Assembly: GCF_030823405.1 (NCBI RefSeq) | Contig: NZ_JAUSXC010000001.1 | Location: forward strand, 3,641,001 to 3,705,000 | Length of the DNA stretch: 64,000 nucleotides | Direction: 5' to 3' | Origin: Chryseobacterium ginsenosidimutans | GTDB taxonomy: Bacteria; Bacteroidota; Bacteroidia; Flavobacteriales; Weeksellaceae | Part shown: one piece after another, positions 49,854 through 60,298 of the stretch | Numbering within the stretch: position 1 is the first letter of the stretch | Layout: each line of letters begins with the position of its first letter | The notes under the pieces: model-generated | The model's input: only the letters and a program-made list of their open reading frames with translations | Told to the model about the DNA's origin: nothing | Databases searched by the model: none | Position numbers and translations under genes: made by a program

Positions 49854-51020
49854 TTAGTCATTTCCAAAAAGATCACGAGTATATACTTTACTCTGTACAT
49901 CAGCTAATTCAGGAGCATTACGATTAGAAATAATGATGTCGCATTCTGCTTTAAACTGCTCCAGATCACTTACTACTTTAGATCCAAAGAAATGGTCTTC
50001 TTTTAAAGCCGGCTCAAACACTTCTACTTCAATTCCTTTTGCTTTGATACGTTTCATGACTCCCTGTATGGCAGATGCTCTAAAATTATCAGAGCCCGAC
50101 TTCATAATCAAGCGATACACTCCTACCTTTTTTGGATTTTTCGCTAAAATAGAATCAGCGATAAAATCTTTACGGGTACGGTTAGCATCTACAATGGCCT
50201 GGATAATATTGTTCGGTACAGCATCATAATTCGCTAAAAGTTGTTTGGTATCTTTCGGCAGACAATATCCTCCATATCCAAAAGAAGGATTGTTGTAATG
50301 AGATCCGATACGAGGGTCTAATCCTACTCCTTCGATAATCTGCCTGCTATCCAATTCATGAATTTGTGCGTAACTGTCCAGCTCATTGAAATATGCTACA
50401 CGTAAAGCCAAATAAGTATTTGAAAATAACTTAATCGCTTCCGCTTCTGTAGGATTGGTAAATAAAATAGAAACATCTTTTTTTATTGCTCCTCCTTTCA
50501 ATAGATCAACAAATATTTTTGCACGTTCGCTTTGTTCACCGATGATGATTCGGGAAGGATATAAATTGTCATACAACGCTTTACCTTCTCTCAAAAATTC
50601 CGGAGAGAAAATAATATTATCAAATCCCAGTTTCTTTTTTAAGTCTTCAGTAAAACCAACGGGAACTGTAGATTTAATAATGATAACTGCATCCGGATTG
50701 TACTCTTTTACCTCTTTTACAACCGCCTCTACACTACTTGTATTAAAATAATTGGTCTTAACATCATAATCTGTCGGCGTTGCAACGATAACATAAGCTG
50801 CATTCTGAAAAGCTTCTTCTTTATCTAAGGTTGCTCTGAAATTAAGTTCTTTATTAGTTAGAAAATCAATAATTTCTTTATCTTCAATAGGAGATTTTTT
50901 TGCGTTAAGCATTTCAATCTTTTCAGGAACTATATCTAAAGCTACCACTTCATTATGCTGTGCTAATAAAACAGCATTCGACAATCCCACGTAACCTGTT
51001 CCTACTACAGCTATTTTCAT
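49854..51020 (-). CDS. ugd: UDP-glucose 6-dehydrogenase
   Basis: A 388-aa protein. NAD-binding VGTGYVGLS (residues 6-14), [25 protein letters not shown] and catalytic C253 in [11 protein letters not shown], exactly as in the UDP-glucose/GDP-mannose dehydrogenase family; the [10 protein letters not shown] form suits Ugd. Makes UDP-glucuronate for the polymer. The ATG at 51020 is preferred over one at 51050 because the NAD motif must be near the start. It begins 14 nt after the second dehydrogenase gene. Confidence 0.88.
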   Translation of the reverse strand: MKIAVVGTGYVGLSNAVLLAQHNEVVALDIVPEKIEMLNAKKSPIEDKEIIDFLTNKELNFRATLDKEEAFQNAAYVIVATPTDYDVKTNYFNTSSVEAVVKEVKEYNPDAVIIIKSTVPVGFTEDLKKKLGFDNIIFSPEFLREGKALYDNLYPSRIIIGEQSERAKIFVDLLKGGAIKKDVSILFTNPTEAEAIKLFSNTYLALRVAYFNELDSYAQIHELDSRQIIEGVGLDPRIGSHYNNPSFGYGGYCLPKDTKQLLANYDAVPNNIIQAIVDANRTRKDFIADSILAKNPKKVGVYRLIMKSGSDNFRASAIQGVMKRIKAKGIEVEVFEPALKEDHFFGSKVVSDLEQFKAECDIIISNRNAPELADVQSKVYTRDLFGND

Positions 51021-51033
51021 TTTATCCGTCAAT

Positions 51034-52329
51034 TTACAATCGATTATCACTGTTTTTTAATATTCCTTTTACATCATATAATACCCCTCCTTCTTTAAGA
51101 TATTTTGATAAGTCTAAATCCAAAAACTCGTTATGAGCAACTGTAAGAATAATGACATCAAATTTCTCTTTAATGTCTTCCAGAGAATCGGTAGATTGTA
51201 TCCCGTATTCATGCATCACTTCAGCAGGGCTTGCCCAAGGATCATAAGTGGTAACATGTAAAGAGTAATCCTCCATTGCAACGATAACATCTGCTGCTTT
51301 AGTATTTCTGACATCAGGACAGTTTTCTTTAAAAGTTATCCCAAGATTTAAAACTTTAGCACCATTAATATTAACTCCTTTTTTAATCATTGTTTTAACA
51401 ACCTGAGAAGCAACAAAAGATCCCATTGAATCATTCAGTCTTCTGGCTGTTAATATCAATTCTGAATAATACCCTACATCCTGAGCTTTCTGAGCAAGGT
51501 AAAAAGGATCTACTCCTATACAGTGTCCTCCCACTAAACCTGGTTTAAACGGTAAAAAGTTCCATTTTGTACCTGCAGCTTCCAAGACTGCATGAGTATC
51601 AATATCTAACAGGTTGAAAATTTTTGCCAATTCATTAACAAAAGCGATATTAATATCACGTTGTGAATTCTCAATCACTTTAGATGCTTCAGCTACTTTT
51701 ATGGTGGGTGCTAAATGCGTTCCTGCTGTAATAACCGATTTGTAAAGATCATCTACTACTTTACCTATTTCCGGAGTGGAGCCCGAAGTAACCTTCAGAA
51801 TTTTTTCTACGGTACGTTCTTTATCTCCCGGATTGATTCTTTCCGGTGAATAACCTGCGAAAAAGTCTACATTAAATTGTAAGCCGGAAACCCTTTCTAA
51901 TACAGGGATACATTCTTCTTCCGTTACACCCGGATATACTGTTGATTCATAAATAACGATATCTCCTTTCTTCAATACTTTCCCAACAGTTTCTGATGCC
52001 TTATATAAAGGGGTCAAGTCGGGACGGTTATGCTTATCCACCGGTGTAGGTACGGTAACAACATAAACATCAGCATCTGTAATATCTTCAAGATTTGAAG
52101 AACAATACAGACCTTTTGATGAGCTTAAAAACGGATTCTCCTGTACTAAAACAGACTGAAGTACTTCGTCTTCAACTTCAAGAGTTGAATCTTTCCCATT
52201 TTTTAATTCTGCAATCCTGTTCTGATTAATATCAAAACCTACTACAGAATATTTCGTTGCAAATAGACGAGCTAAAGGTAACCCAACATAGCCCAATCCA
52301 ATGATCCCGATTTTATTTTGTATACTCAT
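51034..52329 (-). CDS. UDP-N-acetyl-hexosamine 6-dehydrogenase (TviB/WbpA-like)
   Basis: A 431-aa protein. NAD motif [10 protein letters not shown] (residues 11-20), [42 protein letters not shown] and catalytic Cys in [14 protein letters not shown]. The GGHCIGVDP and NPGD features separate it from Ugd and point to UDP-GlcNAc or UDP-GalNAc/ManNAc oxidation, as in Vi-antigen and O-antigen loci. The product, an N-acetylhexosaminuronic acid, would make the capsule acidic. Confidence 0.88.
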   Translation of the reverse strand: MSIQNKIGIIGLGYVGLPLARLFATKYSVVGFDINQNRIAELKNGKDSTLEVEDEVLQSVLVQENPFLSSSKGLYCSSNLEDITDADVYVVTVPTPVDKHNRPDLTPLYKASETVGKVLKKGDIVIYESTVYPGVTEEECIPVLERVSGLQFNVDFFAGYSPERINPGDKERTVEKILKVTSGSTPEIGKVVDDLYKSVITAGTHLAPTIKVAEASKVIENSQRDINIAFVNELAKIFNLLDIDTHAVLEAAGTKWNFLPFKPGLVGGHCIGVDPFYLAQKAQDVGYYSELILTARRLNDSMGSFVASQVVKTMIKKGVNINGAKVLNLGITFKENCPDVRNTKAADVIVAMEDYSLHVTTYDPWASPAEVMHEYGIQSTDSLEDIKEKFDVIILTVAHNEFLDLDLSKYLKEGGVLYDVKGILKNSDNRL

Positions 52330-52381
52330 ATTTTATGATGCGCTTTACTAATTTATTTTTATTTTAGAACAGTGGACAAGA

Positions 52382-54724
52382 TTATTTTTTGAAAAGTCTC
52401 TGCCACCAGTTTTTATTTTTATCGCTTGTATAGCCATATCCATAGCCATAATTATAACCATATCCATAGCCTCCTACATTTTTAGAAACGTCATTAATCA
52501 CGAAAGAAACATTGGATAATTTCTTTTCTTTCACCAAACTGTTAGCAAATTCAATTAAAATTTTTCTCGATACTGCCGATCTTACTACATATAACGTTGC
52601 ATCCGAAGTATCTGCAATGTTCAGCGTATCCGAAACCAACATCAGAGGAGCTGAATCTATCACAATATAAGCATAGTGAGAAGACATTCTTTTAATAAGC
52701 TCCTGATATCTGCCATTAGAGAGAAGTTCCTGAGGATTCGGAGGAATGCTTCCTGCATAGATCACATCACACTCAGGATTGGTATCTGATGTATGAATAA
52801 GATCTTCAACATCTACTGAATCATCATATAAATATTCCGTAAGCCCCTTTCTTTTTATGGGCTCGTTATCATATCTCTGAATCTGAGGATTCCTGATATC
52901 CGAACCAATCAAAAGTGATCTTCCATTTTTATTTCCTAAAGTCAACGCCAGGTTAACAGATACTAATGTTTTTCCCTCCCCTTTTACTGATGAAGTTACC
53001 AGAATAACTCTAGCAGAATCTTTGGAAGGTATAATAAATTTCATGTTGGAAACCAATATTCTGAATGCTTCGGCCAATTCAGAAAAATCATTGTGCTGTA
53101 CCAAATGATTATGATCTTCCCTCAATGATGGTATATCAGCCAGTACATTCAGTGGCGAGATCTCAGCAATATCCTTACGGGTATAGATCTTGTCATCCCA
53201 AATAAAGAAAAGATAAAACATACCAAATGGCAACATCAAACCAAGTAAGGTTGCTCCTAAAAGAACTATACCTTTTTTCGGTGAAACCGGTTCGTCATCA
53301 CTATAAGCAGGGTTTACAATTTTAGCTTTCGGCACATTCACAGAAAGATTGATTGCATTTTCTTCTCTTTTCTGTAGCAAGAAAAGGAAAAGCTGTTCCT
53401 TAAGATTCTGCTGACGCTCTATTCCTCTGTAAATTTTCGATTGACCGGGAACACGATCAATCATTCCTGTATTAGAGGATATCTGGCCGTTTATTTTCCC
53501 AATGGATGCTTGAATCGTTGCTTTTTGCTGACGTATATTATCACGGACGATCTCTTTTAATGAAGAAATTTCCTTAGTCATCTCTATGACCGCAGGGTTC
53601 TCATCCGTAGCCTGCTTTAAGGTCTTGTTTCTACTGATAACAAGAGTATTATATTGTGAAATAGCCTGCTCTAGTGAAGGATTAAGCCCCAGGTTCGAAG
53701 GCATCAGCTGATTATCACCTTTTGATGCTTCTCCCTGAAGAGAGTTCAAAAGATCAAGCTGGGTTTGCTGCTGAAGTAACGATTTGGTGCTCTCATCCGT
53801 ATTCTGAAGTGCAAGCTGTGCCTGTGTCTGCAAATCTACAATACGGTTTCGGTTTTGAAAATCTTCTTTCTGGTTTTCAACTCCGGAAAGATCACGGGAA
53901 ATTACCTCAAGCCTTTTATCTATAAATTCCTGGGTATTTTGCGCCTGCATATTCTTATCTTTAAGACCATCCAGGTTATACTGTTTGGTTACTTCATTAA
54001 GAATGGCTTCTGATTTTTCAGGTACAGTCCCGACTATGCTTATATCCATCAGCATGGCTTTCTGGTCAGGCAGTTCTACCTGTAATTTCTTTTCTAATCT
54101 TTTAACTTTTTCTAAAGGATTCCAAAATACAATTTTATACTTCGATTTGAAGGTAAGACCGGGAACCTTCTGTAAGATAACAGTTCCAAAATCCAGTGCC
54201 AATTCTTTATTGAAACTCCCTTTGAAAATCTTTTTGTCATTATCTTGCAGGACAAAATTATTTCCATTTACTTCTTTTACTATATATTCGGAAGAAACGA
54301 ACTTTTTACTATCAGTATAAGAAATCACTTTACCTACAATCGGAACTTCCGAAAACAATTCCGAATCTTTAATCTCTCCTTCGTTATAATATTGTACATT
54401 AAGATTAAGATTTTCTACAACTTTCATAAGAATAGGCCTGGAATTCACCACAGCCACCTCACTTTTCAGTTCGTCAGCATTTCCTAATCCTAAACCTAAA
54501 TCATCCAGATCAATTAAGGCACTCGACAGATCCGATTGCTTTTTATCAAATTTAAGTGTTGTAGTAGACTGGTACTGAGGTACGGAATATCTAAGATATA
54601 TAAAAGCTATAATGACAAACAATAAAACAGATCCTATAAACCAAGGCCATTTACTCAAATATTTTCCTACGATCTTTCTTAGGTCTAAAGTCTCTTCCCT
54701 TTCCTGAAATTCTATCTGCTGCAT
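52382..54724 (-). CDS. wzc: Wzc-like polysaccharide co-polymerase with tyrosine kinase domain
   Basis: A 780-aa protein. A cytosolic N-terminus, first membrane helix (about 35-50, FIGSVLLFVIIAFIYLRY), long periplasmic coiled region, second helix near 500 (GIVLLGATLLGLMLPFGMFYLF), then a BY-kinase domain: Walker A SSVKGEGKTLVSVNLALTL, Walker A' SLLIGSDIRNP, Walker B YIVIDSAPLML. The C-terminus is a Tyr/Gly cluster (GGYGYGYNYGYGYGYTS) for autophosphorylation. It controls chain length and export with the Wza-like partner encoded 8 nt upstream. Confidence 0.93.
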   Translation of the reverse strand: MQQIEFQEREETLDLRKIVGKYLSKWPWFIGSVLLFVIIAFIYLRYSVPQYQSTTTLKFDKKQSDLSSALIDLDDLGLGLGNADELKSEVAVVNSRPILMKVVENLNLNVQYYNEGEIKDSELFSEVPIVGKVISYTDSKKFVSSEYIVKEVNGNNFVLQDNDKKIFKGSFNKELALDFGTVILQKVPGLTFKSKYKIVFWNPLEKVKRLEKKLQVELPDQKAMLMDISIVGTVPEKSEAILNEVTKQYNLDGLKDKNMQAQNTQEFIDKRLEVISRDLSGVENQKEDFQNRNRIVDLQTQAQLALQNTDESTKSLLQQQTQLDLLNSLQGEASKGDNQLMPSNLGLNPSLEQAISQYNTLVISRNKTLKQATDENPAVIEMTKEISSLKEIVRDNIRQQKATIQASIGKINGQISSNTGMIDRVPGQSKIYRGIERQQNLKEQLFLFLLQKREENAINLSVNVPKAKIVNPAYSDDEPVSPKKGIVLLGATLLGLMLPFGMFYLFFIWDDKIYTRKDIAEISPLNVLADIPSLREDHNHLVQHNDFSELAEAFRILVSNMKFIIPSKDSARVILVTSSVKGEGKTLVSVNLALTLGNKNGRSLLIGSDIRNPQIQRYDNEPIKRKGLTEYLYDDSVDVEDLIHTSDTNPECDVIYAGSIPPNPQELLSNGRYQELIKRMSSHYAYIVIDSAPLMLVSDTLNIADTSDATLYVVRSAVSRKILIEFANSLVKEKKLSNVSFVINDVSKNVGGYGYGYNYGYGYGYTSDKNKNWWQRLFKK

Positions 54725-54732
54725 ATTTGTAT

Positions 54733-55521
54733 TTATCGGGTTAAAGCAATAACAAGGGTAGCTGCCGAAATTGCCGCACCAATAATCTGGAATGTAAGAG
54801 CTCTGTTCGGATTAGTATTAGCCTGAATCTGTTTGTTTTTATCGGGTTGCACGTACAGCACGTCGTTTTGCTTCATATAGTAGTAAGGCGAACTCACAAT
54901 ATCTGATCTTGAAAGATCGATATTAACAACCTGATCTGTCCCATCTTCCCCTGTACGGATAAGCTTAACATGAGTACGGTCTCCAAAATCTGTAAGATCA
55001 CCCGCAAGACCTAATGCCTGAAAAACATTTACCTTTTGAGAAAGGCTTTCTTTTTGACCAGGAACTTTAACTTCCCCTAAAACACTGATATTAAAGTTTT
55101 TCAGCGTAATGGTAACCAAAGGATCTGTTAAATACCTTTTTAGACGAGATTCCAAATCCTGTTTCAGCTGCAACTGAGTCATTCCTCTGGCATATACGTT
55201 CCCCAACACCGGAAAATTAATATTTCCTTCTTCATTTACCATATATTCACTCGGCTGTACATATTGATTCACACCGGTGGTCATCTCGCTTCCTACTTTA
55301 TTCGCGGTATTAAGATTGAAAGGTTTTACGGCGGCTTCGTCAAGTGCAGATACCAAAATCAGAAGAACATCGCCTTCCTGTATATGCAACCCCTGGAACT
55401 TAGCCTTGCTAACCTCTTCTTCCATATTGTCTTTTGACATATATATCATGTTCTGCTTAGGTTTACATGATAATAAAATAACTGATAACAGTATAAGATA
55501 TGTAATAATAGTTTTCCTCAT
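54733..55521 (-). CDS. wza: Wza-like polysaccharide export lipoprotein
   Basis: A 262-aa protein. Lipoprotein signal (YLILLSVILLSC), Poly_export motif (IQEGDVLLILVSALDE, YMVNEEGNINFPVLGNVYARGMTQLQLKQDLESRLKRYL), an SLBB domain (VSVLGEVKVPGQKESLSQKVNVFQALGLAGDLTDFGDR) and a C-terminal hydrophobic segment. Smaller than E. coli Wza but usual for Bacteroidota. Forms the outer-membrane channel that meets Wzc. Confidence 0.92.
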   Translation of the reverse strand: MRKTIITYLILLSVILLSCKPKQNMIYMSKDNMEEEVSKAKFQGLHIQEGDVLLILVSALDEAAVKPFNLNTANKVGSEMTTGVNQYVQPSEYMVNEEGNINFPVLGNVYARGMTQLQLKQDLESRLKRYLTDPLVTITLKNFNISVLGEVKVPGQKESLSQKVNVFQALGLAGDLTDFGDRTHVKLIRTGEDGTDQVVNIDLSRSDIVSSPYYYMKQNDVLYVQPDKNKQIQANTNPNRALTFQIIGAAISAATLVIALTR

Positions 55522-55790
55522 ATATTATTTATTCTGCTGAAGTTCAATCTCAATTTTTATTAAAGGTAATTATTAATGAAAGTGAACTGTATTTTTTTTA
55601 TTATAACACAATTTCACGTTGAATGAAATTATATTAATGTGGTATATCATTTTATGGTTAAACCTTTGTGTAGCAATTTTCGTTCCTATTAAGAATAAAA
55701 CACCAATAAAATAATATTTTAACATTTTGCATAATTGAAAATATCATTACTTCAAATAAATGAAACTGGTCAATTCTATTCCTTAACTTA

Positions 55791-57701
55791 TTAGTATGCT
55801 AATTCTTTCGGCACTCTATCAAGAATTTCAAATTCCGAATTATTACTGATAAACTCCGGTACAATTATTTTTAAAATTTTAACAACTTCTAAATTATCTT
55901 TTTTTATAGCCGACTTCATAATTTGTTTGCATAAAAGTTCTATGTCTGCAAACTCCATCAACTGATCTTTTGATATCATTATTTTCTCGTGGTGCGTAGG
56001 AACAGTTGTAGAATTATCTGTTAAAAGTTCCTCATACAATTTTTCACCCGGTCTTAACCCTATAAATTCAATTTTAATATCAACATCGGGTGTATATCCT
56101 GATAGTTTTATCATTCTTTTTGCCAGATCCAGAATTTTAATTGGTTTACCCATATCAAAAACATAAATCTCTCCTCCATTTCCCATTGTACCTGCCTGAA
56201 GTACCAATTCACACGCTTCGGGAATCGTCATAAAATAACGGATAATATCCGGATGGGTAATCGTCACAGGACCTCCTTTTTCAATTTGCTTTCTGAAATG
56301 TGGAATTACAGAACCATTGGAACCCAATACATTTCCAAAACGTGTTGTAATAAATTTTGTTGTATTGCCGGAAGAATTTTGTAGAGACTGTACAAAAAGC
56401 TCGGCAGTTCTCTTTGAAGCTCCCATTACATTGGTCGGGTTCACAGCTTTATCTGTAGATACCATCACAAAACGACTAACGTTGTATTGCTTGGATAATA
56501 AAGCTAAATTTCTGGTTCCGCCAATATTTACAAAAATTGCTTCGGGTGGATTGTCTTCTATTAAAGGAACATGTTTGTAGGCCGCAGCATGGTAAACGAT
56601 TGAAAACTTGTACTCATCAAATAATTTTTCGATCCTGTAAAGATTCAAAATATCGGCCAGTACAAATTTAAAATTCTGGTTCGGAAACCTTTCCAAAAGT
56701 TCGAGCTTCAGTTCGTGTAAAGGAGATTCCGCCTGGTCTACAATCACAATAAGTGATGCGTCCAATTGAGCCACCTGTCTCACAATTTCGCTTCCGATGG
56801 AGCCTGCCCCACCTGTTACCAGAATATTCTTTTTAAAATGACGGTTTCTTATCTCTTCATTTTCTATTTTAATAGGTGCACGGTCAAGCAAATCTTCAAT
56901 CTGGAGCGGGCGGATATCTTCTACAATACCACCTTCTTTTATTTCATTAACTACCGGTGCCTTTAATACTTTCAAACCTTTATCTAGTGCGAGAGCCGTC
57001 CATTCTTCCATTTCCGGTTTTGCCATAATCCCCTTGATTAAAACCGCATCAAATTGCTTGTTTAAATCATCGCTTTCCAGGAATTCCTCTTTATTATAAA
57101 TTTTATGACCGAGCAGCATTGCTTTTTTAGAATCTGATCTGGCAGTGATAAATCCTCTTAACCGATAAGGATGGCGAGGGCTGTGTATAATCGCATTAGC
57201 CAATGAGACAGATTCGTTATCTACTCCTACAACAGCAATTCTTACTTTAGATGGAACATTGTTAACACCCATAACCATCTTAAAAGACCGTTTGATAATC
57301 ATTCTGAAAAAGAACATCAGAAAAGTAGAAACAAAAAAAAACAAAAAAATAACCGGATATAAATACACCGATTTCCCTAATACCAATTCCGATATAAAAT
57401 TAAGCCCAAGCAATACAAGAAGAGTACTCCCGGAAGACCATACAATTTTAAAAAAATCAAAAAAAGTAGAGTGTCTCACAATGCCTGCATACGTCTTGAA
57501 AAGAAGCATAAACAGTACATTGACAACAATGACTACAAATATTTTTTTATCTTGATATTCACTAAAATTAACTTTCGCTTTCAGACTTTTTAAAAACAGA
57601 TATGAAATCCATATAGAAACAAAAATAATTGAAATATCAATAAAAAAAACTACCCATCTAGGTATATACCTTAACTCTTTGATTTTAAAAACATTCCCCA
57701 T
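55791..57701 (-). CDS. Membrane-bound UDP-N-acetylhexosamine 4,6-dehydratase (CapD/PglF/WbpM-like)
   Basis: A 636-aa protein. Four N-terminal membrane helices (to about 135), a first Rossmann-like domain (RIAVVGVDNES), then the SDR catalytic domain: GGAGSIG at 297-303, and VMVSTDKAVNPTNVMGASKR around 415-435. Such enzymes turn UDP-GlcNAc into 4-keto-6-deoxy sugars for QuiNAc, bacillosamine or FucNAc. It is first in the EPS operon, 269 bp ahead of wza, and its -7 box TATCTTTG lies at 57770-57777. Confidence 0.9.
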   Translation of the reverse strand: MGNVFKIKELRYIPRWVVFFIDISIIFVSIWISYLFLKSLKAKVNFSEYQDKKIFVVIVVNVLFMLLFKTYAGIVRHSTFFDFFKIVWSSGSTLLVLLGLNFISELVLGKSVYLYPVIFLFFFVSTFLMFFFRMIIKRSFKMVMGVNNVPSKVRIAVVGVDNESVSLANAIIHSPRHPYRLRGFITARSDSKKAMLLGHKIYNKEEFLESDDLNKQFDAVLIKGIMAKPEMEEWTALALDKGLKVLKAPVVNEIKEGGIVEDIRPLQIEDLLDRAPIKIENEEIRNRHFKKNILVTGGAGSIGSEIVRQVAQLDASLIVIVDQAESPLHELKLELLERFPNQNFKFVLADILNLYRIEKLFDEYKFSIVYHAAAYKHVPLIEDNPPEAIFVNIGGTRNLALLSKQYNVSRFVMVSTDKAVNPTNVMGASKRTAELFVQSLQNSSGNTTKFITTRFGNVLGSNGSVIPHFRKQIEKGGPVTITHPDIIRYFMTIPEACELVLQAGTMGNGGEIYVFDMGKPIKILDLAKRMIKLSGYTPDVDIKIEFIGLRPGEKLYEELLTDNSTTVPTHHEKIMISKDQLMEFADIELLCKQIMKSAIKKDNLEVVKILKIIVPEFISNNSEFEILDRVPKELAY

Positions 57702-58077
57702 ACTACAAATAAATAAACCTAAAATATCATTTATTTTTAACTCAACATTTGGTGGATTTTATTATTATGCAAAGATAAATAATTATTATTAATATTTAAG
57801 ATCGCCTACATTAATTTCATTTAAAACAGGAAACGCTGTATTGAAATCCCAATGATAATGGCGGGGAAAAAGATTACAAATTTTAAGCTATTTTTCAGGA
57901 TTCGGATGATTCTTACGGTGATAATTATCTTAAAGCTATCAATAATACCGTATGTCTTTTTTATATTTTTAAGGGGATTTAAATAAAAATAATTTTGAGG
58001 ATTTCAAAATTAAGATCAGTTAAAAAAGAAATATAAGATCAATAAAAATTTTACTGACCTTATATTATCATTATCGC
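57702..58077. other. Intergenic region: EPS operon promoter and pgl terminator
   Basis: About 375 bp. Minus-strand TATCTTTG at 57770-57777 is the likely -7 box for the whole EPS operon (start near 57766). The terminator of the pentose phosphate operon is at 58032-58064. No gene. Confidence 0.55.
58032..58064 (-). terminator. Terminator of the gnd-zwf-pgl operon
   Basis: TATAAGGTCA / TGATCTTATA on the minus strand (one G-U pair) with a 13-nt loop, followed by a TTTCTTTTTT run. Confidence 0.65.
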
Positions 58078-58788
58078 TTAGCCCATTGCTTTTTCATCTG
58101 TAAAAAACTGCAGACCGTCTTTTTTCTCAATAAGTTGCAAAGGATATAATTGTGGATTGTACTCTCCGTTTATTACTTCATTCAATGCATGTTTTTTAGA
58201 TTCTCCAAATGCAACAACCAATATATTTTCAGCTTTATTAATTAATGGCGCTGTCAGAGTAATTCTATACATCTCCTGTGGTTTAAGATAATATGCGGAA
58301 ACCCATTTTTCATTTTCGTCTAGCACATCTTCACCAGGAAACAGAGAAGCAGTATGGCCGTCATCTCCCATTCCTAAAAGGATAAAATCGAAAATTCCAT
58401 TCTCTCCCAGAATACTTTTAAGCTGTTTTTCATATTCTACAGCATAATTTTCCGGAAGTATTCCATCTTTATACATTGGGAAAATTTGCTCTTTATTGAC
58501 AGGAACATTGTCAAAAAGTGCCTCAAACGTCATCTTTGCATTACTCTTCTCATGATCTAAAGGAACCCACCGTTCATCGACCCAGAAAAAATAAAGCTTA
58601 TCCCATTCAATTTTTTCGGAATATTCTTTTGTTGCTAACAATTTGAATATAGCTTTGGGAGAAGAGCCTCCGCTTAATGCTGTCACAAAGCGGTTATTTT
58701 TCCTGATTGATTTTTCTGCAAGATCAACAAATGTATCCGCAGCCTTTTTATATAATGTATCCAGATCGTCAAATACTGTAATATTCAT
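58078..58788 (-). CDS. pgl: 6-phosphogluconolactonase
   Basis: A 236-aa protein of the DevB/NagB-like type: LSGGSSPKAIF, FFWVDERWVP, and LLGMGDDGHTASLFPG, the standard Pgl motifs. Hydrolyses 6-phosphogluconolactone, the second step of the oxidative pentose phosphate pathway. An upstream in-frame ATG at 58815 would overlap zwf; the ATG at 58788 gives the usual MNITVFDD start. Ends at a terminator. Confidence 0.93.
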   Translation of the reverse strand: MNITVFDDLDTLYKKAADTFVDLAEKSIRKNNRFVTALSGGSSPKAIFKLLATKEYSEKIEWDKLYFFWVDERWVPLDHEKSNAKMTFEALFDNVPVNKEQIFPMYKDGILPENYAVEYEKQLKSILGENGIFDFILLGMGDDGHTASLFPGEDVLDENEKWVSAYYLKPQEMYRITLTAPLINKAENILVVAFGESKKHALNEVINGEYNPQLYPLQLIEKKDGLQFFTDEKAMG

Positions 58789-58805
58789 TTTAAGTTTCTT
58801 TAAGT

Positions 58806-60287
58806 TTATACCCAATTGTGACCTTGTCTTTCAACCAAAGCAAAACTGTCTTCCGGCCCCCAGCTTCCCGCATCATAGTTCGGAAAAGATGAATCTTTAT
58901 TATTCTCCCACGCTTCCTGTATCGTTTTTACAACATCCCAGGCTTCTTCCACCTGATCAGAACGCATAAATAAAGTAAGATCCCCAATAAGCGCATCCAG
59001 CAATAGGGTTTCATAAGCTTCAGGAGTATCTTCCTGACAGGCGAAATTGTCAAAGATCATCTCAACAGGCTTTAAAACCAATGAAAGTCCCGGTTTTTTT
59101 GCCATAAACTGGAGTCTGATATCCATTAACGGCTGAATATTGATAATTAATCTGTTGGCTGACAAAAGCTGTGAACTTTCTGAAAAAGTAGAATGCGGAA
59201 GCGGTTTAAACTGAATCGTAATATAAGAATGCTTTTCCTTCATTTTTTTCCCTGTACGTACATAAAAAGGAACATCCTGCCATCTTTCGTTATCAAGATA
59301 GAATTTTACTGCCGCGAAAGTTTCCGTATTAGAATCTTCAGCAATACCATCTTCCTGGCGGTAACCTTTGGCTTTCACTCCGTTTATCGTACCTTTTCCG
59401 TACTGGCCCCTTACTGCATAATAATCAACTTTATCAGCTGAAATTCTGCGGATTGATTTAAGAACATCCACCTTACGATCTCTTATTTCGCCAGATTCTA
59501 TTGAAGCCGGCGGCTCCATAGCGATCATACACAAAATTTGCAGCAAATGATTCTGTATCATATCCCTTAAAGCTCCTGTCTGCTCGTAGAAACTTCCTCT
59601 TGTTTCGACACCAACCTCTTCAGCTACAGTAATTTGTACTGATTCTATATGCTTATGATCCCACAAAGGTTCAAATATGGAATTCCCAAACCTGAACGCC
59701 AATATATTCTGTACCGTTTCTTTTCCCAAATAATGATCGATACGGTAAATCTGCTCTTCTTCAAAAGTCTCAGCCAGCAAACTGTTCAGCTCGATCGCCG
59801 ACTGCTTGTTGTGGCCAAAAGGTTTTTCAATAATGATACGGTCTTTTTCAGCATCGGAAGCTAATGACGTATTTTTGATATGGTTTGATATAGTCGACAC
59901 AAAGTTAGGCCCGATTGACAGGTAAAATAACCTGTTTCCTCTGGTTCCGTAGACCGTGTCAAAACTGTCTAATTTCTTATGCAGATTTTTGTAGGACTCT
60001 TCCTCATCCAATTGATGCTGGAAATAGGTGATATGTGCCTGAAAACCTGCCCAGTCTTCCGCCGTTACCTTTTTCCTGGAAAAGCTTTCAAGATTTTCTT
60101 TAATGTAATTTTTAAAATATTCATCGGTATTATCTGCTCTGCCTAATGCTACAATATTAAAGCCTTTAGGCATTCTTCCATCGATATATAAATTATAAAA
60201 CGCAGGAAAAAGCTTTCTTTTCGCCAAATCTCCTGTAGCACCAAAAATAATTATTGTAGTTGGCTTCAAGATTTTATTTTCACTCAT
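58806..60287 (-). CDS. zwf: Glucose-6-phosphate 1-dehydrogenase
   Basis: A 493-aa protein of normal length. NADP-binding FGATGDLAKRKLFPA (residues 14-28), IIEKPFGHN, and the active-site RIDHYLGKETVQN (His as base). First step of the oxidative pentose phosphate pathway, making NADPH. It starts 11 nt after gnd and lies 17 nt before pgl. Confidence 0.96.
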   Translation of the reverse strand: MSENKILKPTTIIIFGATGDLAKRKLFPAFYNLYIDGRMPKGFNIVALGRADNTDEYFKNYIKENLESFSRKKVTAEDWAGFQAHITYFQHQLDEEESYKNLHKKLDSFDTVYGTRGNRLFYLSIGPNFVSTISNHIKNTSLASDAEKDRIIIEKPFGHNKQSAIELNSLLAETFEEEQIYRIDHYLGKETVQNILAFRFGNSIFEPLWDHKHIESVQITVAEEVGVETRGSFYEQTGALRDMIQNHLLQILCMIAMEPPASIESGEIRDRKVDVLKSIRRISADKVDYYAVRGQYGKGTINGVKAKGYRQEDGIAEDSNTETFAAVKFYLDNERWQDVPFYVRTGKKMKEKHSYITIQFKPLPHSTFSESSQLLSANRLIINIQPLMDIRLQFMAKKPGLSLVLKPVEMIFDNFACQEDTPEAYETLLLDALIGDLTLFMRSDQVEEAWDVVKTIQEAWENNKDSSFPNYDAGSWGPEDSFALVERQGHNWV

Positions 60288-60298
60288 TTTTTCCTGAT

